Assembly (NCBI RefSeq): GCF_965218915.1
Contig: NZ_OZ244708.1
Location: 1,426,001 to 1,490,000, forward strand
Reading direction: 5' to 3'
DNA: 64,000 bases
DNA from: Novosphingopyxis sp965218915
GTDB lineage: Bacteria > Pseudomonadota > Alphaproteobacteria > Sphingomonadales > Sphingomonadaceae
Shown: piece after piece, positions 11,132-19,933 of the stretch
How the letters are laid out: the number at the start of each line of letters is the position of its first letter
Numbering within the stretch: the first letter of the stretch is position 1
Program-made: the position numbers and the translations under genes
The notes under the pieces: model-generated
Seen by the model: the letters and a program-made list of their open reading frames with translations, nothing else
Databases searched by the model: none
Told to the model about the DNA's origin: nothing

Positions 11132-12292
11132 ATGGCGAGTGCCAGCTTTGCGAGCGATCCGGCGCAGAGCCGCGGCCGGCTTCATGCCGAGGAGGGCGGG
11201 CTGCTGCGCGGTCCGCGCGATGTGTTCCAGCGCGACCGGGACCGCATCGTCCATTCGATCGCGTTCCGGCGGCTGCGCCACAAGACGCAGGTATTCATCT
11301 CGCCGGACGGCGATCATTACCGCGTGCGGCTGACCCACAGCCTAGAAGTGGCGCAGATCGGCCGTACCATCGTGCGCGCGCTCGGGCTGAACGAGGACCT
11401 GACCGAGGCGTTGTGCCTGGCGCACGATATCGGCCATCCGCCCTTCGGCCATGCCGGGGAAGACGCGCTGCAGGAGGCGTTGTTCGCGCATGGCGGCTTC
11501 GATCACAACGCCCACACCATCCGCGTGCTGACGCAGCTGGAGCGTTCCTATCCGCGCTGGAACGGCCTCAACCTAAGCTGGGAGCTGCTGGAGGGTTTGG
11601 CCAAGCATAATGGGCCGGTGACCGCGCCGAACTGGGCGCTCGCCGAGGCGGACGCCGCTTTCATGCTCGATCTTACCCGCTGGCCGTCGCTGGAGGCGCA
11701 GGTCGCCGCGATCGCCGACGATATCGCCTATGACAATCACGATATCGATGACGGCATCCGCGCCGGGATATTGACGATCGATCAGCTTACCGAACTGCCG
11801 TTCGTGGCCGAGCGCTGGGCCGCGATTCGCGCCAAATTCGCCGATGTTCCGCCCGCCCGGTTGGTGTCCGAGCTGGTGCGCCAGCAGATCGGAGCGATGG
11901 TCAATGATGTGATCGAGCAGACGCGCGCCAATATCGACGAAAGCCGTGTCGAGACGGTGGGCGACATACGCGGCGCGGGCCGGGCGCTCGCGCTGTTCTC
12001 GGATGAAATGCGCGGGCGCGAGCGGGCGCTGAAGACATTCATGTATGACAATCTCTATCATCACGAATCGCAGCGCGAGGCCGCCGCTGCGGCGCAGGCG
12101 ATCGTGGCGGATTTGTTCACGGCCTATCAAAACAATCCCTCGCTGATGACCGGCGAGTGGAAGCACGCGCTGCCCGCCGCTGAACCCGGGCGCAGCCGAC
12201 ATATCGCGGACTATCTGGCGGGAATGACCGACCGCTTTGCCGAAACGCAGCACGCCCAAATTTTCGGGGATAAGCCGTCTGGCCGCGATTGA
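11132..12292 (+). CDS. dgt: Deoxyguanosinetriphosphate triphosphohydrolase-like HD protein
   Basis: This HD-superfamily dNTPase hydrolyses dGTP or other dNTPs to deoxynucleoside and triphosphate. Metal-binding motifs are clear: the RLTHSLEVAQIGR helix, LAHDIGHPPFGHAGEDAL, and a later ADDIAYDNHDIDDG with the final Asp. Its 386 residues fit the shorter Dgt-like clade common in alphaproteobacteria rather than the roughly 500-residue E. coli enzyme. It begins 4 bp after the SPOR gene stop and so probably shares its transcript. It ends before the glycine riboswitch leader. Confidence 0.93.
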   Translation: MASASFASDPAQSRGRLHAEEGGLLRGPRDVFQRDRDRIVHSIAFRRLRHKTQVFISPDGDHYRVRLTHSLEVAQIGRTIVRALGLNEDLTEALCLAHDIGHPPFGHAGEDALQEALFAHGGFDHNAHTIRVLTQLERSYPRWNGLNLSWELLEGLAKHNGPVTAPNWALAEADAAFMLDLTRWPSLEAQVAAIADDIAYDNHDIDDGIRAGILTIDQLTELPFVAERWAAIRAKFADVPPARLVSELVRQQIGAMVNDVIEQTRANIDESRVETVGDIRGAGRALALFSDEMRGRERALKTFMYDNLYHHESQREAAAAAQAIVADLFTAYQNNPSLMTGEWKHALPAAEPGRSRHIADYLAGMTDRFAETQHAQIFGDKPSGRD

Positions 12293-12350
12293 CTCAATCC
12301 CGTGCTTGCGCCAATCCCTGCGCTGCTGCCGCTTATAGCGGGCGTCGATA

Positions 12351-12546
12351 CGGGAGAGCATCGGGCACAGGCCCGGTCACCGAAGGAGCAACCGCCCCGG
12401 AATCTCTCAGGTCAGTCGGACCGTATCGGGGCATAGGCACTCTGGAAAGCGCACGCGGGCCAGCGGCACGCGCGCCACCGAAGGGGTAAGCGGGACAGGC
12501 CAATGCCGCCCGCGAAAGCTCTCAGGTTCCGTGACAGAGGGGGCAG
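12351..12546 (+). promoter_or_regulatory. Tandem glycine riboswitch (two aptamers)
   Basis: Two successive glycine aptamer cores lie in the 315-bp gap upstream of gcvT. Aptamer 1 (about 12351-12424) has GGGAGAG, ACCGAAGGAGCAA and AATCTCTCAGG. Aptamer 2 (about 12436-12546) has CTCTGGAAAGC, CACCGAAGGGGTAAG, AAAGCTCTCAGG and GACAGAGGGGG. This is the classical arrangement that switches on glycine cleavage genes when glycine is abundant. The distance to the gcvT ATG is about 60 bp. I do not see an obvious U-tract terminator, so control of translation initiation is possible. Confidence 0.93.
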
Positions 12547-12607
12547 GCGTGGTCGGGAGCCCATCCCGCGCGTCTGCGATTGACCCCTTATTTCAAGGAG
12601 CCGGCCG

Positions 12608-13801
12608 ATGAGCGACGACAGACAAGACGCGCAGGATCAGGACGCCGAAACGCCGATCGAGACGCAGACGCTGCCGCTCGATGCCTGGCACCGCGCCCAG
12701 GGCGGGCGGATGGTGCCGTTCGCGGGCTATCACATGCCGGTGCAATATGAAGGCATCATGGCCGAGCATCTGTGGACCCGCGAGAAAGCCGGGCTGTTCG
12801 ACGTCAGTCATATGGGTCAGCTGCTGCTGACCGGCGACGATGTGGCAGGCGCGCTGGAAAAACTGCTGCCCGGCGACATGCACGGGCTGAAGCCGGGCCG
12901 GATGCGTTACTCGCTCCTGCTAGCGGAAGATGGCGGAATCCTGGACGATCTGATGGCCACGCGGTTGCCCTCGACCGTGCCGTTCACCGACCATGATGGC
13001 GGCGACGGCGAGGCCTTTTACATCGTCGTCAACGGCGCGGTGAAATATGACGATATCGCCTTCCTGCGCGAGCATCTGCCCGACGAGATCACGATCAACC
13101 ATCTCGAGGATCAGGCGCTGCTGGCGCTGCAGGGCCCGGCGGCGGGGGCGGCACTGGCTGAGGTACTGAGCGGCACGGACCAACTCTATTTCATGCAGGC
13201 GGCGAGCTTCGATTGGAACGGCGTGCCGTTGTGGATCAGCCGTTCCGGCTACACCGGTGAGGACGGCTTCGAGATCAGCCTGCCCGCGAGCGAGGCGGAG
13301 CGCTTCGCCGAGGCATTGGTGGCGCTGGAAGAGGTCAGGCCGGTCGGCCTCGGCGCGCGCGATTCGCTGCGGCTCGAGGCGGGTCTGCCGCTCTATGGTC
13401 ATGATCTGACGCCGGAGATCACACCGATGGCGGGCGATCTCGGTTTTGCGCTGTCCAGGCGCCGCCGCGAAGAGAGCGGGTTTCATGGGGCCGAACGCGT
13501 GCTTGGAGAGCATCGCGACGGCCCCGCCATCAAGCGCGTCGGTATCCTGATCGAAGGCCGCCAGCCGGTGCGCGAGGGCGCCGAAGTGGTGGACGGGGGC
13601 GGCGCGGTGATCGGTCACGTTACCAGCGGGGGGCATGCGCCGACATTGGGCGCGCCGATCGCGATGGCCATGGTGCCCGCCGCGCTGGCCGAGCCGGGAA
13701 CCGAACTGACAATCAGACAGCGAAACAAGGACTTGCGCGGCAAAGTTGCCAAAATGCCGTTTGTCCCGCCACGCTATCGCCGACTATTGAAAGGAAGCTG
13801 A
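12608..13801 (+). CDS. gcvT: GcvT, aminomethyltransferase of the glycine cleavage system
   Basis: T-protein releases ammonia from the aminomethyl-lipoyl arm of GcvH and passes the one-carbon unit to tetrahydrofolate. The segment MVPFAGYHMPVQYEG, the FDVSHMGQ motif and GYTGEDGFEI are typical, as is the late domain with KRVGILIEGRQPVREGAEV. At 397 residues it is slightly longer than E. coli GcvT because of an acidic N-terminal extension of about 25 residues. AAGGAG lies 8 bases before the ATG. It follows the glycine riboswitch and precedes gcvH by one base. Confidence 0.96.
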   Translation: MSDDRQDAQDQDAETPIETQTLPLDAWHRAQGGRMVPFAGYHMPVQYEGIMAEHLWTREKAGLFDVSHMGQLLLTGDDVAGALEKLLPGDMHGLKPGRMRYSLLLAEDGGILDDLMATRLPSTVPFTDHDGGDGEAFYIVVNGAVKYDDIAFLREHLPDEITINHLEDQALLALQGPAAGAALAEVLSGTDQLYFMQAASFDWNGVPLWISRSGYTGEDGFEISLPASEAERFAEALVALEEVRPVGLGARDSLRLEAGLPLYGHDLTPEITPMAGDLGFALSRRRREESGFHGAERVLGEHRDGPAIKRVGILIEGRQPVREGAEVVDGGGAVIGHVTSGGHAPTLGAPIAMAMVPAALAEPGTELTIRQRNKDLRGKVAKMPFVPPRYRRLLKGS

Positions 13802-13802
13802 G

Positions 13803-14174
13803 ATGAAGCGTTATTTTACCGAGGATCATGAGTGGATCGCCGTCGAGGGCGACGAAGGCACCGTCGGCATCACCGATTATGCGCAGGAGCAGCTGGGCGA
13901 CGTGGTGTTCGTCGAAGTGCCCGAAAGCGGCGCCATGCTGAAAAAGGGCAATGATGCGGCGGTGGTCGAATCCGTGAAGGCGGCATCGGACGTGTACGCT
14001 CCCGTCAGCTGCGAAGTGCTCGAAGGCAATGCCGCGCTCGGTGATGAACCCAGCTTGGTCAACAGCGACCCCGAAGGCGAGGGCTGGTTCTTCAAGCTTC
14101 GGCTCGAAGACAAGGACGAACTGGCGGAGTTGATGGATGAGGCGGCGTATAAGGAATATGTCGCAAGCCTTTGA
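13803..14174 (+). CDS. gcvH: GcvH, lipoyl carrier protein of glycine cleavage
   Basis: H-protein carries the aminomethyl group on a lipoyl arm between the P, T and L proteins. The lipoylation site is K59 in the motif VVESVKAASDVYAP. The N-terminal FTEDHEWI and the segment GITDYAQEQLGDVVFVE are family signatures. The 123 residues match the usual length. It starts immediately after gcvT. A palindromic element fills the gap to gcvPA. Confidence 0.97.
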   Translation: MKRYFTEDHEWIAVEGDEGTVGITDYAQEQLGDVVFVEVPESGAMLKKGNDAAVVESVKAASDVYAPVSCEVLEGNAALGDEPSLVNSDPEGEGWFFKLRLEDKDELAELMDEAAYKEYVASL

Positions 14175-14182
14175 ACTTTATT

Positions 14183-14319
14183 CCCCTCCTGCAAGCGGGA
14201 GGGGTTAGGGGTGGGCGCGAGCAAAGCGAGCGTCCGTCCTGGCCTCATAAGCCCGCAGCGGCATCGAGCCGCTCCGGTCTTCACCCACCCCCGGCCCCTC
14301 CCGCAAGCGGGAGGGGGGA
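14183..14319. repeat. REP-like palindromic element between gcvH and gcvPA
   Basis: The element opens with CCCCTCCTGCAAGCGGGAGG and closes with CCCCTCCCGCAAGCGGGAGG. Each end is itself a hairpin, and the two flank a short divergent middle. GTTAGGGGTGGGCG near one end pairs with CACCCACCCCCGG at the other. It is the same family as the copy between atpD and atpC. Its right end GGGAGGGGGGAG ends 8-9 bases before the gcvPA start and appears to act as that gene's ribosome binding site. Confidence 0.8.
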
Positions 14320-14328
14320 GCATAAGAT

Positions 14329-15687
14329 ATGCGCTATCTTCCCCAAACCGACCATGACCGGCAGGCGATGCTCGCCCGCATTGGTGCGTCCTCGATCGAC
14401 GATCTGTTTGCCGACGTGCCCGAAGCGGCGCGGCTCGATGGGCCGATCCACGATCTGCCGATGCACGCCGGCGAAATGGCGGTGGAGCGGCACATGGCGC
14501 GGCTCGCGGCGCGGAACCTCGCGGCGGGCAGCGCGCCATTCTTTCTGGGGGCGGGAGCGTATCGCCACCATGTGCCCGCCAGCGTCGATCATCTGATCCA
14601 GCGCGGCGAGTTCCTGACGGCCTACACCCCCTATCAGCCGGAAATCGCACAAGGCACGCTACAGGTGCTGTTCGAATTCCAGACGCAGGTCGCGCGGCTG
14701 CTGGGCACCGATGTCGCCAATGCGTCGATGTATGACGGTTCGACCGCCTGCTGGGAGGCGATCACCATGGCGCGGCGCGTGACCAGGCGGGCCAAGGCGC
14801 TGATCAGCAGCGGCGTGCATCCGCATTATGTCTCGGTTGCCAAGACCATGGCGCGCTTCACCAAGGACCGGATCGTGCACCGTGCACCGGGACTGACGGC
14901 CGAAACCGACTGGGTGGAATTGGCCGATCAGATCGACGCCGACACCAATTGCGTGGTGGTGCAATATCCCGACATCCTCGGGCGCCTCGACGACATGACG
15001 TCGCTTGCGGCGAAATGCGCCGAGCACAAGGCGCTGCTGATCGCGGTGGTGACCGAACCGGTGGCGCTCGGCGCGCTGCGCTCGCCCGGCGAGATGGGCG
15101 CGGACATCGTGGTGGGCGAAGGGCAGTCGATCGGCGTCGGCCTGCAATTCGGCGGCCCTTATGTCGGGCTGTTCGCGTGCAAGCAGAAATATGTGCGGCA
15201 GATGCCCGGCCGCCTGTGCGGCGAGACGGTCGATGCGGATGGCAAGCGCGGGTTCGTGCTGACGCTCTCGACCCGCGAGCAGCATATCCGCCGCGAAAAG
15301 GCGACGAGCAACATTTGCACCAATTCCGGGCTGTGTGCGCTGGCCTTTTCGATCCACATGACGCTGCTCGGCGAAAAAGGCATTCGTCAGCTTGCCGCGA
15401 TCAATCATGAAAAGGCGATCGCCGCCGCGATCCGGCTCGGCAAGATCGACGGCGTACGCGTGGTGAACGAAAGCTTTTTCAACGAGTTTGCGATCGAACT
15501 TCCGATCGATTCGCGCGATGTCGTGCGCGATCTCGCCGAGCAGGGCGTGCTCGCGGGCGTGTCGCTCAGCCGCCTCTATGCCGACGAACCGGACCTCTCC
15601 AAAGGCCTGCTGGTGGCGGTCACCGAAACGGTGGACGATGAGGATATCGAAGCGCTGGCCGTGGCGCTTGAGGGAGCATTGGCATGA
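14329..15687 (+). CDS. gcvPA: GcvPA, glycine dehydrogenase (decarboxylating) subunit 1
   Basis: This is the first half of the split P-protein, which decarboxylates glycine together with the PLP-bearing GcvPB subunit. It begins MRYLPQTDHDRQAML and contains FFLGAGAYRHHVPASVDHL, YTPYQPEIAQGTLQVLFEFQ, NASMYDGSTA and the later TREQHIRREKATSNICTN, all typical of subunit 1. Its 452 residues are normal. It overlaps gcvPB by ATGA, consistent with equimolar translation of the two subunits. Its Shine-Dalgarno appears to come from the repeat just upstream. Confidence 0.96.
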   Translation: MRYLPQTDHDRQAMLARIGASSIDDLFADVPEAARLDGPIHDLPMHAGEMAVERHMARLAARNLAAGSAPFFLGAGAYRHHVPASVDHLIQRGEFLTAYTPYQPEIAQGTLQVLFEFQTQVARLLGTDVANASMYDGSTACWEAITMARRVTRRAKALISSGVHPHYVSVAKTMARFTKDRIVHRAPGLTAETDWVELADQIDADTNCVVVQYPDILGRLDDMTSLAAKCAEHKALLIAVVTEPVALGALRSPGEMGADIVVGEGQSIGVGLQFGGPYVGLFACKQKYVRQMPGRLCGETVDADGKRGFVLTLSTREQHIRREKATSNICTNSGLCALAFSIHMTLLGEKGIRQLAAINHEKAIAAAIRLGKIDGVRVVNESFFNEFAIELPIDSRDVVRDLAEQGVLAGVSLSRLYADEPDLSKGLLVAVTETVDDEDIEALAVALEGALA

Positions 15688-17357
15688 GCATGAACAGTCA
15701 GGGCCGCCAGACGCAACCGCGCGAAAGTGGTGCCGCCGATCCGCATTCCACCGTCACCGGCAACCGCGCGCTGATGCTGGAAGAGCCGCTGATCTTCGAG
15801 ATCGGCGATAGCGAGCGAACGGGCGTGGATTTTGCCAGTCCCTCTCCCCTTCAGGGGAGAGGAGGGAGCCGCGAAGCGGCGGAAGGAGAGGGGGCTGTCA
15901 AGCAAGCTGGTGCTCCTGCCCCTCTCCCAACCCTCTCCCCTGAAGGAGAGAGGGCTTATAAGCTCGGCACTCTCGCGCGCACCGCCCCCATCGCTCTGCC
16001 CGGCCTGTCCGAGCCCGAAACGATCCGCCACTACACGCGCCTCAGCCGCCAGAATTACGGCATCGATCTCGGGCTGTTTCCGCTCGGCAGCTGCACGATG
16101 AAACACAACCCGCGCCTCAACGAAAAGGTCGCGCGGCTGCCCGGGTTCGCGGACATCCATCCGTTGCAGCCGGTCGCCACCGTCCAGGGCGCGCTGGCCG
16201 TGATCCACGAACTCGCGCACTGGCTGAAGACGCTGACCGGCATGCCGGCGGTGGCGATGAGCCCCAAGGCCGGCGCGCACGGCGAGCTGTGCGGTATCCT
16301 TGCGATCCGCGCGGCGCTTGAAAAGCGCGGCGATGCGCGCGAGGTGATCCTGGTGCCGACCAGCGCGCACGGCACCAACCCCGCCACCGCCGCCTTTGCC
16401 GGTTATGCCGTCGAGGATATCCCGGCGACCAGCGAAGGCCGCGTCGATCTGGCGGCGCTGGAGGCCCGGCTCGGCCCCGATGTCGCGGGCGTGATGATCA
16501 CCAACCCCAACACCTGCGGATTGTTCGAGCGCGACATGAAGCGCATCTCGGACGCGGTCCACGCGGCGGGCGGGCTGGTCTATTGCGACGGCGCCAATTT
16601 CAACGCCATCGTCGGGCGCGTGCGGCCGGGCGATCTCGGCATCGACGCGATGCACATCAATCTGCACAAGACCTTTTCCACGCCGCATGGCGGCGGCGGC
16701 CCCGGCTCCGGCCCGGTGGTGTTTTCCGAGGCGCTGGCCCCGTTCTCGCCGCTGCCGTTCGTCGAGAAGACCGGCGATGGCGATTACCGCTTGGTCGAGG
16801 AGGAAACCGCCGAGGATCATCACGCCGACAGCTTCGGCCGGATGACGGCGTTTCACGGCCAGATGGGCATGTTCAGCCGCGCGCTGACCTATATTCTCAG
16901 CCACGGCGCCGACGGGCTGCGGCAGGTCGCCGAGGACGCGGTGCTGAACGCGAACTACATCCTGCGGTCGATGGAGGACCTGCTCGAGGCGCCGTTCGCC
17001 GCCAGCGGGCCGTGCATGCATGAGGCGCTGTTCAGCGACCGCGGGCTGGCGGAGGGCTTTTCCACCGTGGATATCGCGAAGGGGCTGATCGACGAGGGCT
17101 ATCATCCGATGACGATGTATTTCCCGCTGGTCGTCCACGGCGCGATGCTGGTCGAGCCCACCGAGACCGAGAGCAAGGCCGGGATCGACGAGTTCATTAC
17201 GGCGTTCCGCTCGGTGGTCGAGCGCGCCAGGGCGGGCGACGAGAGCCTGCACGGCGCGCCTTATCATGCGCCGCGGCGACGGCTCGACGAGACTGCGGCG
17301 GCGCGCAGTCCGGTGCTGACCTATCGGGAACCGGACCAAGCGGTGGCCGCGGAGTAG
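15684..17357 (+). CDS. gcvPB: GcvPB, glycine dehydrogenase (decarboxylating) subunit 2 with a repeat-derived insertion
   Basis: This is the PLP-binding half of the split P-protein. Signatures are TRLSRQNYGIDLGLFPLGSC, the NPNTCGLFE motif and the PLP lysine in HINLHKTFSTPHGGGGPGSG. The protein has 557 residues, roughly 35-40 more than I would expect from the family. The excess matches residues about 51-92, a Pro/Gly/Glu-rich stretch encoded by a REP element at 15838-15956 that is read through in frame. The catalytic part downstream is intact, so the enzyme is probably functional with an N-terminal surface insertion. Confidence 0.93.
   Translation: MSMNSQGRQTQPRESGAADPHSTVTGNRALMLEEPLIFEIGDSERTGVDFASPSPLQGRGGSREAAEGEGAVKQAGAPAPLPTLSPEGERAYKLGTLARTAPIALPGLSEPETIRHYTRLSRQNYGIDLGLFPLGSCTMKHNPRLNEKVARLPGFADIHPLQPVATVQGALAVIHELAHWLKTLTGMPAVAMSPKAGAHGELCGILAIRAALEKRGDAREVILVPTSAHGTNPATAAFAGYAVEDIPATSEGRVDLAALEARLGPDVAGVMITNPNTCGLFERDMKRISDAVHAAGGLVYCDGANFNAIVGRVRPGDLGIDAMHINLHKTFSTPHGGGGPGSGPVVFSEALAPFSPLPFVEKTGDGDYRLVEEETAEDHHADSFGRMTAFHGQMGMFSRALTYILSHGADGLRQVAEDAVLNANYILRSMEDLLEAPFAASGPCMHEALFSDRGLAEGFSTVDIAKGLIDEGYHPMTMYFPLVVHGAMLVEPTETESKAGIDEFITAFRSVVERARAGDESLHGAPYHAPRRRLDETAAARSPVLTYREPDQAVAAE
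15838..15956. repeat. REP-like element inserted in frame within gcvPB
   Basis: The left end CCTCTCCCCTTCAGGGGAGA forms a hairpin. The right end, about 15921-15954, contains CCCTCTCCCCTGAAGGAGAG, largely complementary to the left. GCCGCGAAGCGGC lies between. The same half-element is found in the intergenic region near 36590-36617. Here it lies inside an open reading frame, adds about 40 codons and introduces no stop. It is a mobile-repeat insertion tolerated by the host protein. Confidence 0.8.
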
Positions 17358-17362
17358 GGCAT

Positions 17363-17824
17363 ATGGGCTGGGATACGGTCTTCTCGATCACCAATATCCT
17401 GGCGCTGGGCGGCTGGCTGCTGCTGATCTTCGCACCGCGAAAGGCGCTGACCTTTTCGGCGATCACCTATATCGGCGTGGGGCTGCTGTGTCTGATCTAT
17501 GTGATCGGCTTTTCCGGGCTGCTCGCGGGCTTTCTCGATCCCGGGGGGCCGTCGCCGCCGCTGGGCGATTACAGCGTCACCGGCCTCCAGACCGCGATGT
17601 TCAAGAACCCGGGCGGCACGGTGATCGGCTGGACGCATTATCTGGCGTTCGACCTGTTCATCGGCCTATGGATCGCGCGCGACGGCGACGCCAAGGGCTT
17701 TTCGCGGATATGGCAGGCGCCGATCCTGCTGATCACCTTCATGGCCGGCCCGCTGGGGCTGCTGATCTGGCTCATCTTGCGCGAACCGGCGGCGCGGCGG
17801 GCCCAGCCGAGGGTGAAAAAATGA
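17363..17824 (+). CDS. ABA4-like (DUF4281) membrane protein
   Basis: This 153-residue protein has about four hydrophobic helices, starting near residues 8, 33, 90 and 120. It resembles the ABA4-like family through NILALGGWLLLIFAPR, GLQTAMFKNPGGTVIGWTHY and LAFDLFIGLWIARD. Plant ABA4 is needed for neoxanthin synthesis; the role of the bacterial members is unknown to me, although a carotenoid link would suit a pigmented sphingomonad. It starts 5 bp after gcvPB and overlaps the next gene by ATGA, so it may be read through from the gcv operon. Confidence 0.85.
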   Translation: MGWDTVFSITNILALGGWLLLIFAPRKALTFSAITYIGVGLLCLIYVIGFSGLLAGFLDPGGPSPPLGDYSVTGLQTAMFKNPGGTVIGWTHYLAFDLFIGLWIARDGDAKGFSRIWQAPILLITFMAGPLGLLIWLILREPAARRAQPRVKK

Positions 17825-18471
17825 CCGAAGAGGCCGGTCCAAAACCCTGGATGCCCGATCCGGGGCAGGCGCAGGCCAAGCAGCACGCGCCAGCCACGCT
17901 GCGCAACCGTGCCGCCATCGCCGAAGTCCTGAAGGGCTGGCTTCCCGCCGGCGGCACCGTGCTGGAAGTCGCCAGCGGATCGGGCGAGCATATCGTCTAT
18001 TTCGCGAGCGCCTTTCCCGATCTCAGCTGGCAACCGAGCGATCCGGACGCGGCGGGCCAGCGTTCGATCGCCGCCTGGACCGGCGAGGCGCATCTCGGCA
18101 ATGTCGAGCCGCCGATCGCGCTCGACGCGCGCGCTCCACGTTGGGACGTGGCCGACGCCGAGGCGGTGCTGTGCATCAACATGGTGCACATCAGCCCGTG
18201 GGCGGCGACCGAGGGACTGTTCGCCGGGGCCGGGCATCTACTTCCGCCCGGTGCGCCGCTGATCCTCTACGGGCCGTATGTGGAGGACGGCGTGGAGACT
18301 GCGGTGAGCAATCTGTCGTTCGACGCCTCGCTCAGGGCGCGTGATCCAAGCTGGGGCCTGCGCGATCTGGCGGAGGTGTCGGCGCTGGCCGCGCGGCATG
18401 GTTTTGGCGCGCCCGAGCGGCGCGAGATGCCGGCGAACAATCTGATGCTGCGGTTCGTGAAGGGGGGCTAA
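17821..18471 (+). CDS. DUF938 family SAM-dependent methyltransferase
   Basis: This 216-residue protein shows a class I methyltransferase fold. Motif I appears as VLEVASGSGEHIVYFA, an acidic residue sits in the WQPSDPD region, and ADAEAVLCINMVHISPW matches the DUF938 consensus. The substrate is unknown. The ATG at 17821 overlaps the stop of the ABA4-like gene. The frame is open further upstream, but those codons overlap the preceding gene and are unlikely to be used. A long repeat-filled gap follows. Confidence 0.88.
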   Translation: MTEEAGPKPWMPDPGQAQAKQHAPATLRNRAAIAEVLKGWLPAGGTVLEVASGSGEHIVYFASAFPDLSWQPSDPDAAGQRSIAAWTGEAHLGNVEPPIALDARAPRWDVADAEAVLCINMVHISPWAATEGLFAGAGHLLPPGAPLILYGPYVEDGVETAVSNLSFDASLRARDPSWGLRDLAEVSALAARHGFGAPERREMPANNLMLRFVKGG

Positions 18472-18912
18472 TCTTCTTCCGCCTGGGCGGGAGAAGGATA
18501 CGCAAGCTTGGCGCTTAGCGCCTAGCTGGAGTTGGATGAGGGTGGGTGGCGCGTCAGCGCCAGCAATGACTCGGCGCTGCCGGGGCGGCCCTCACCGGGG
18601 TCCCCACAAAGACTGCTTTGTGGGGCTTCCCCTCACCGGGGTCCCCACAAAGACTGCTTTGTGGGGCTTCCCCTCACCGCTGCGACTAAATTCCCCGGCA
18701 AGTCCGGGGTCATTAAGTCTCGCTCCTTTCCCGCAAGCGGGAGAGGGATATGGCCTGTGTCGCGCTGTCCTACACCGCCCGTTTCTGATATGTTCCTCGT
18801 CATGTCGGTCGTTTCGCCAAAACTATCCAAGCAATCAATTCATCGACGCACGACAACGGTTCGACCGAATGTCCGGGGGTATGTGCCGTCACCCGTGTCA
18901 CCTTACGCGCCG
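18472..18912. other. 441-bp intergenic region filled with palindromic repeats
   Basis: This gap between the convergent DUF938 and EamA genes has no credible gene. It begins with the REP-like fragment CTTCCGCCTGGGCGGGAGAA and the palindrome GGCGCTTAGCGCC near 18508-18522. Tandem hairpins follow at 18602-18666. A second REP-like half, CCTTTCCCGCAAGCGGGAGA, lies near 18726-18745. The remaining stretch to 18912 shows no pattern I can name. Confidence 0.7.
18591..18678. repeat. Two tandem copies of a hairpin-forming 41-bp unit
   Basis: The unit CCCTCACCGGGGT followed by a hairpin and CTTC occurs twice in direct orientation with a 41-bp period, then a partial third CCCTCACCG. Each hairpin has arms CCCCACAAAG and CTTTGTGGGG around the loop ACTG (18602-18625 and 18643-18666). 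The two copies are identical. A related duplicated hairpin with a different stem base occurs at 36367-36430. Confidence 0.85.
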
Positions 18913-19860
18913 CTAGCGCAGCGGCGGACGCAGCGCCGACGCCCGCCGCGCGAGGCGGTGTTCGCGCCACACGATGTAGAGCCCGCTGGCGATGATGATC
19001 GGTGCGCCGATCCAGGTCGCGGTGGCGGGCAGATCGCCGAACAGCCAGTAGCCGTAGAGCGCGGACCAGATCAGGCTGGAATAGTCCATCGGCAGCACCA
19101 GCGCGACCGGCGCCAGCCGCAGCGCGCCGGTGAGGCAGAACTGGCCGACGGCGCCGAGCAGCCCGATGGCCAGGATAATGCCCCAGGTCGCCGGATCGTG
19201 CGCCTGGCCGACGAACAGCATGGCGATACCCAGCGGCAGTATCGAGGTCAGGCTGAACCAGAACACGATGGTCAATGTCGCCTCCGATTTGCCGAGCTGG
19301 CGGATCTGGATGGTGACCGCGGCGGTCATCAGCGCGCCGACCACGCCCGCCGCGATACCCATCGCTGGCAAGTCTCCGCCGCCCGGTCGGACCACGATCA
19401 GCACGCCGATGAAGCCGACGATCACCGCGCTCCAGCGGTGGCGCCCGGTGGGTTCCTTCAGGATCAGCGCGGCGAGCACGGTGGTGAGGATCGGCACCGC
19501 GAAGAAGATCGTGGTCGCCTCGGCCAGCGGCAGCAGGGTCATCGTCCAGAAGTTGAGGCTCATCGCCGATATGCCGAGCAGCATGCGCAGGCCATGCCCG
19601 AGCGGGCGGTGGCTCTTCAGGCTGCTCCACTTGCCACTGCGCATGAGCAGCAGGGCGATCACCGGGATCGCCGCGAGTTGGCGGTAGAACACACTTTCCA
19701 GGATGTGCACGCCGCGGGTCTGGGCGAGCTTCACCAGCGCCAGCATCAGCGAGATCGCCGCCATCGACAGCAGCCGCAGCATCGCGCCGGCCAGCGCGCG
19801 CTGTTCCGGGGGTTCGACGGCGGCCAGCGGCATGGCGATGGGAGCAGCGGCGGGGTCCAC
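18913..19860 (-). CDS. EamA-family (DMT superfamily) transporter
   Basis: The protein has 315 residues with about ten hydrophobic segments arranged as two EamA repeats. The first repeat ends around LLPLAEATTIFFAVPILTTV and the second around LPMDYSSLIWSALYGYWLFG, both typical of drug/metabolite exporters. The substrate cannot be deduced. The GTG at 19860 is the longest plausible start; an ATG at 19833 is an alternative, and neither has a clear Shine-Dalgarno. It is convergent with the DUF938 gene across the repeat region and divergent from the small membrane protein gene. Confidence 0.85.
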   Translation of the reverse strand: MDPAAAPIAMPLAAVEPPEQRALAGAMLRLLSMAAISLMLALVKLAQTRGVHILESVFYRQLAAIPVIALLLMRSGKWSSLKSHRPLGHGLRMLLGISAMSLNFWTMTLLPLAEATTIFFAVPILTTVLAALILKEPTGRHRWSAVIVGFIGVLIVVRPGGGDLPAMGIAAGVVGALMTAAVTIQIRQLGKSEATLTIVFWFSLTSILPLGIAMLFVGQAHDPATWGIILAIGLLGAVGQFCLTGALRLAPVALVLPMDYSSLIWSALYGYWLFGDLPATATWIGAPIIIASGLYIVWREHRLARRASALRPPLR

Positions 19861-19933
19861 CGCGCTGCCGTAGAGCGCGCGGCGCTTCGATCAAGTCTTG
19901 AAACGGCCGCCGCGGCGCGCATCTGGGGAAGCC

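Noticed and set aside
12293..12489. A short open frame across the glycine riboswitch.
   Set aside because: It overlaps the aptamer core and has no protein-like features.
18602..18666. Tandem repeats considered as a CRISPR array.
   Set aside because: There are only two units, the spacers are identical, the repeats are hairpins in a REP-rich gap, and no cas genes are near.
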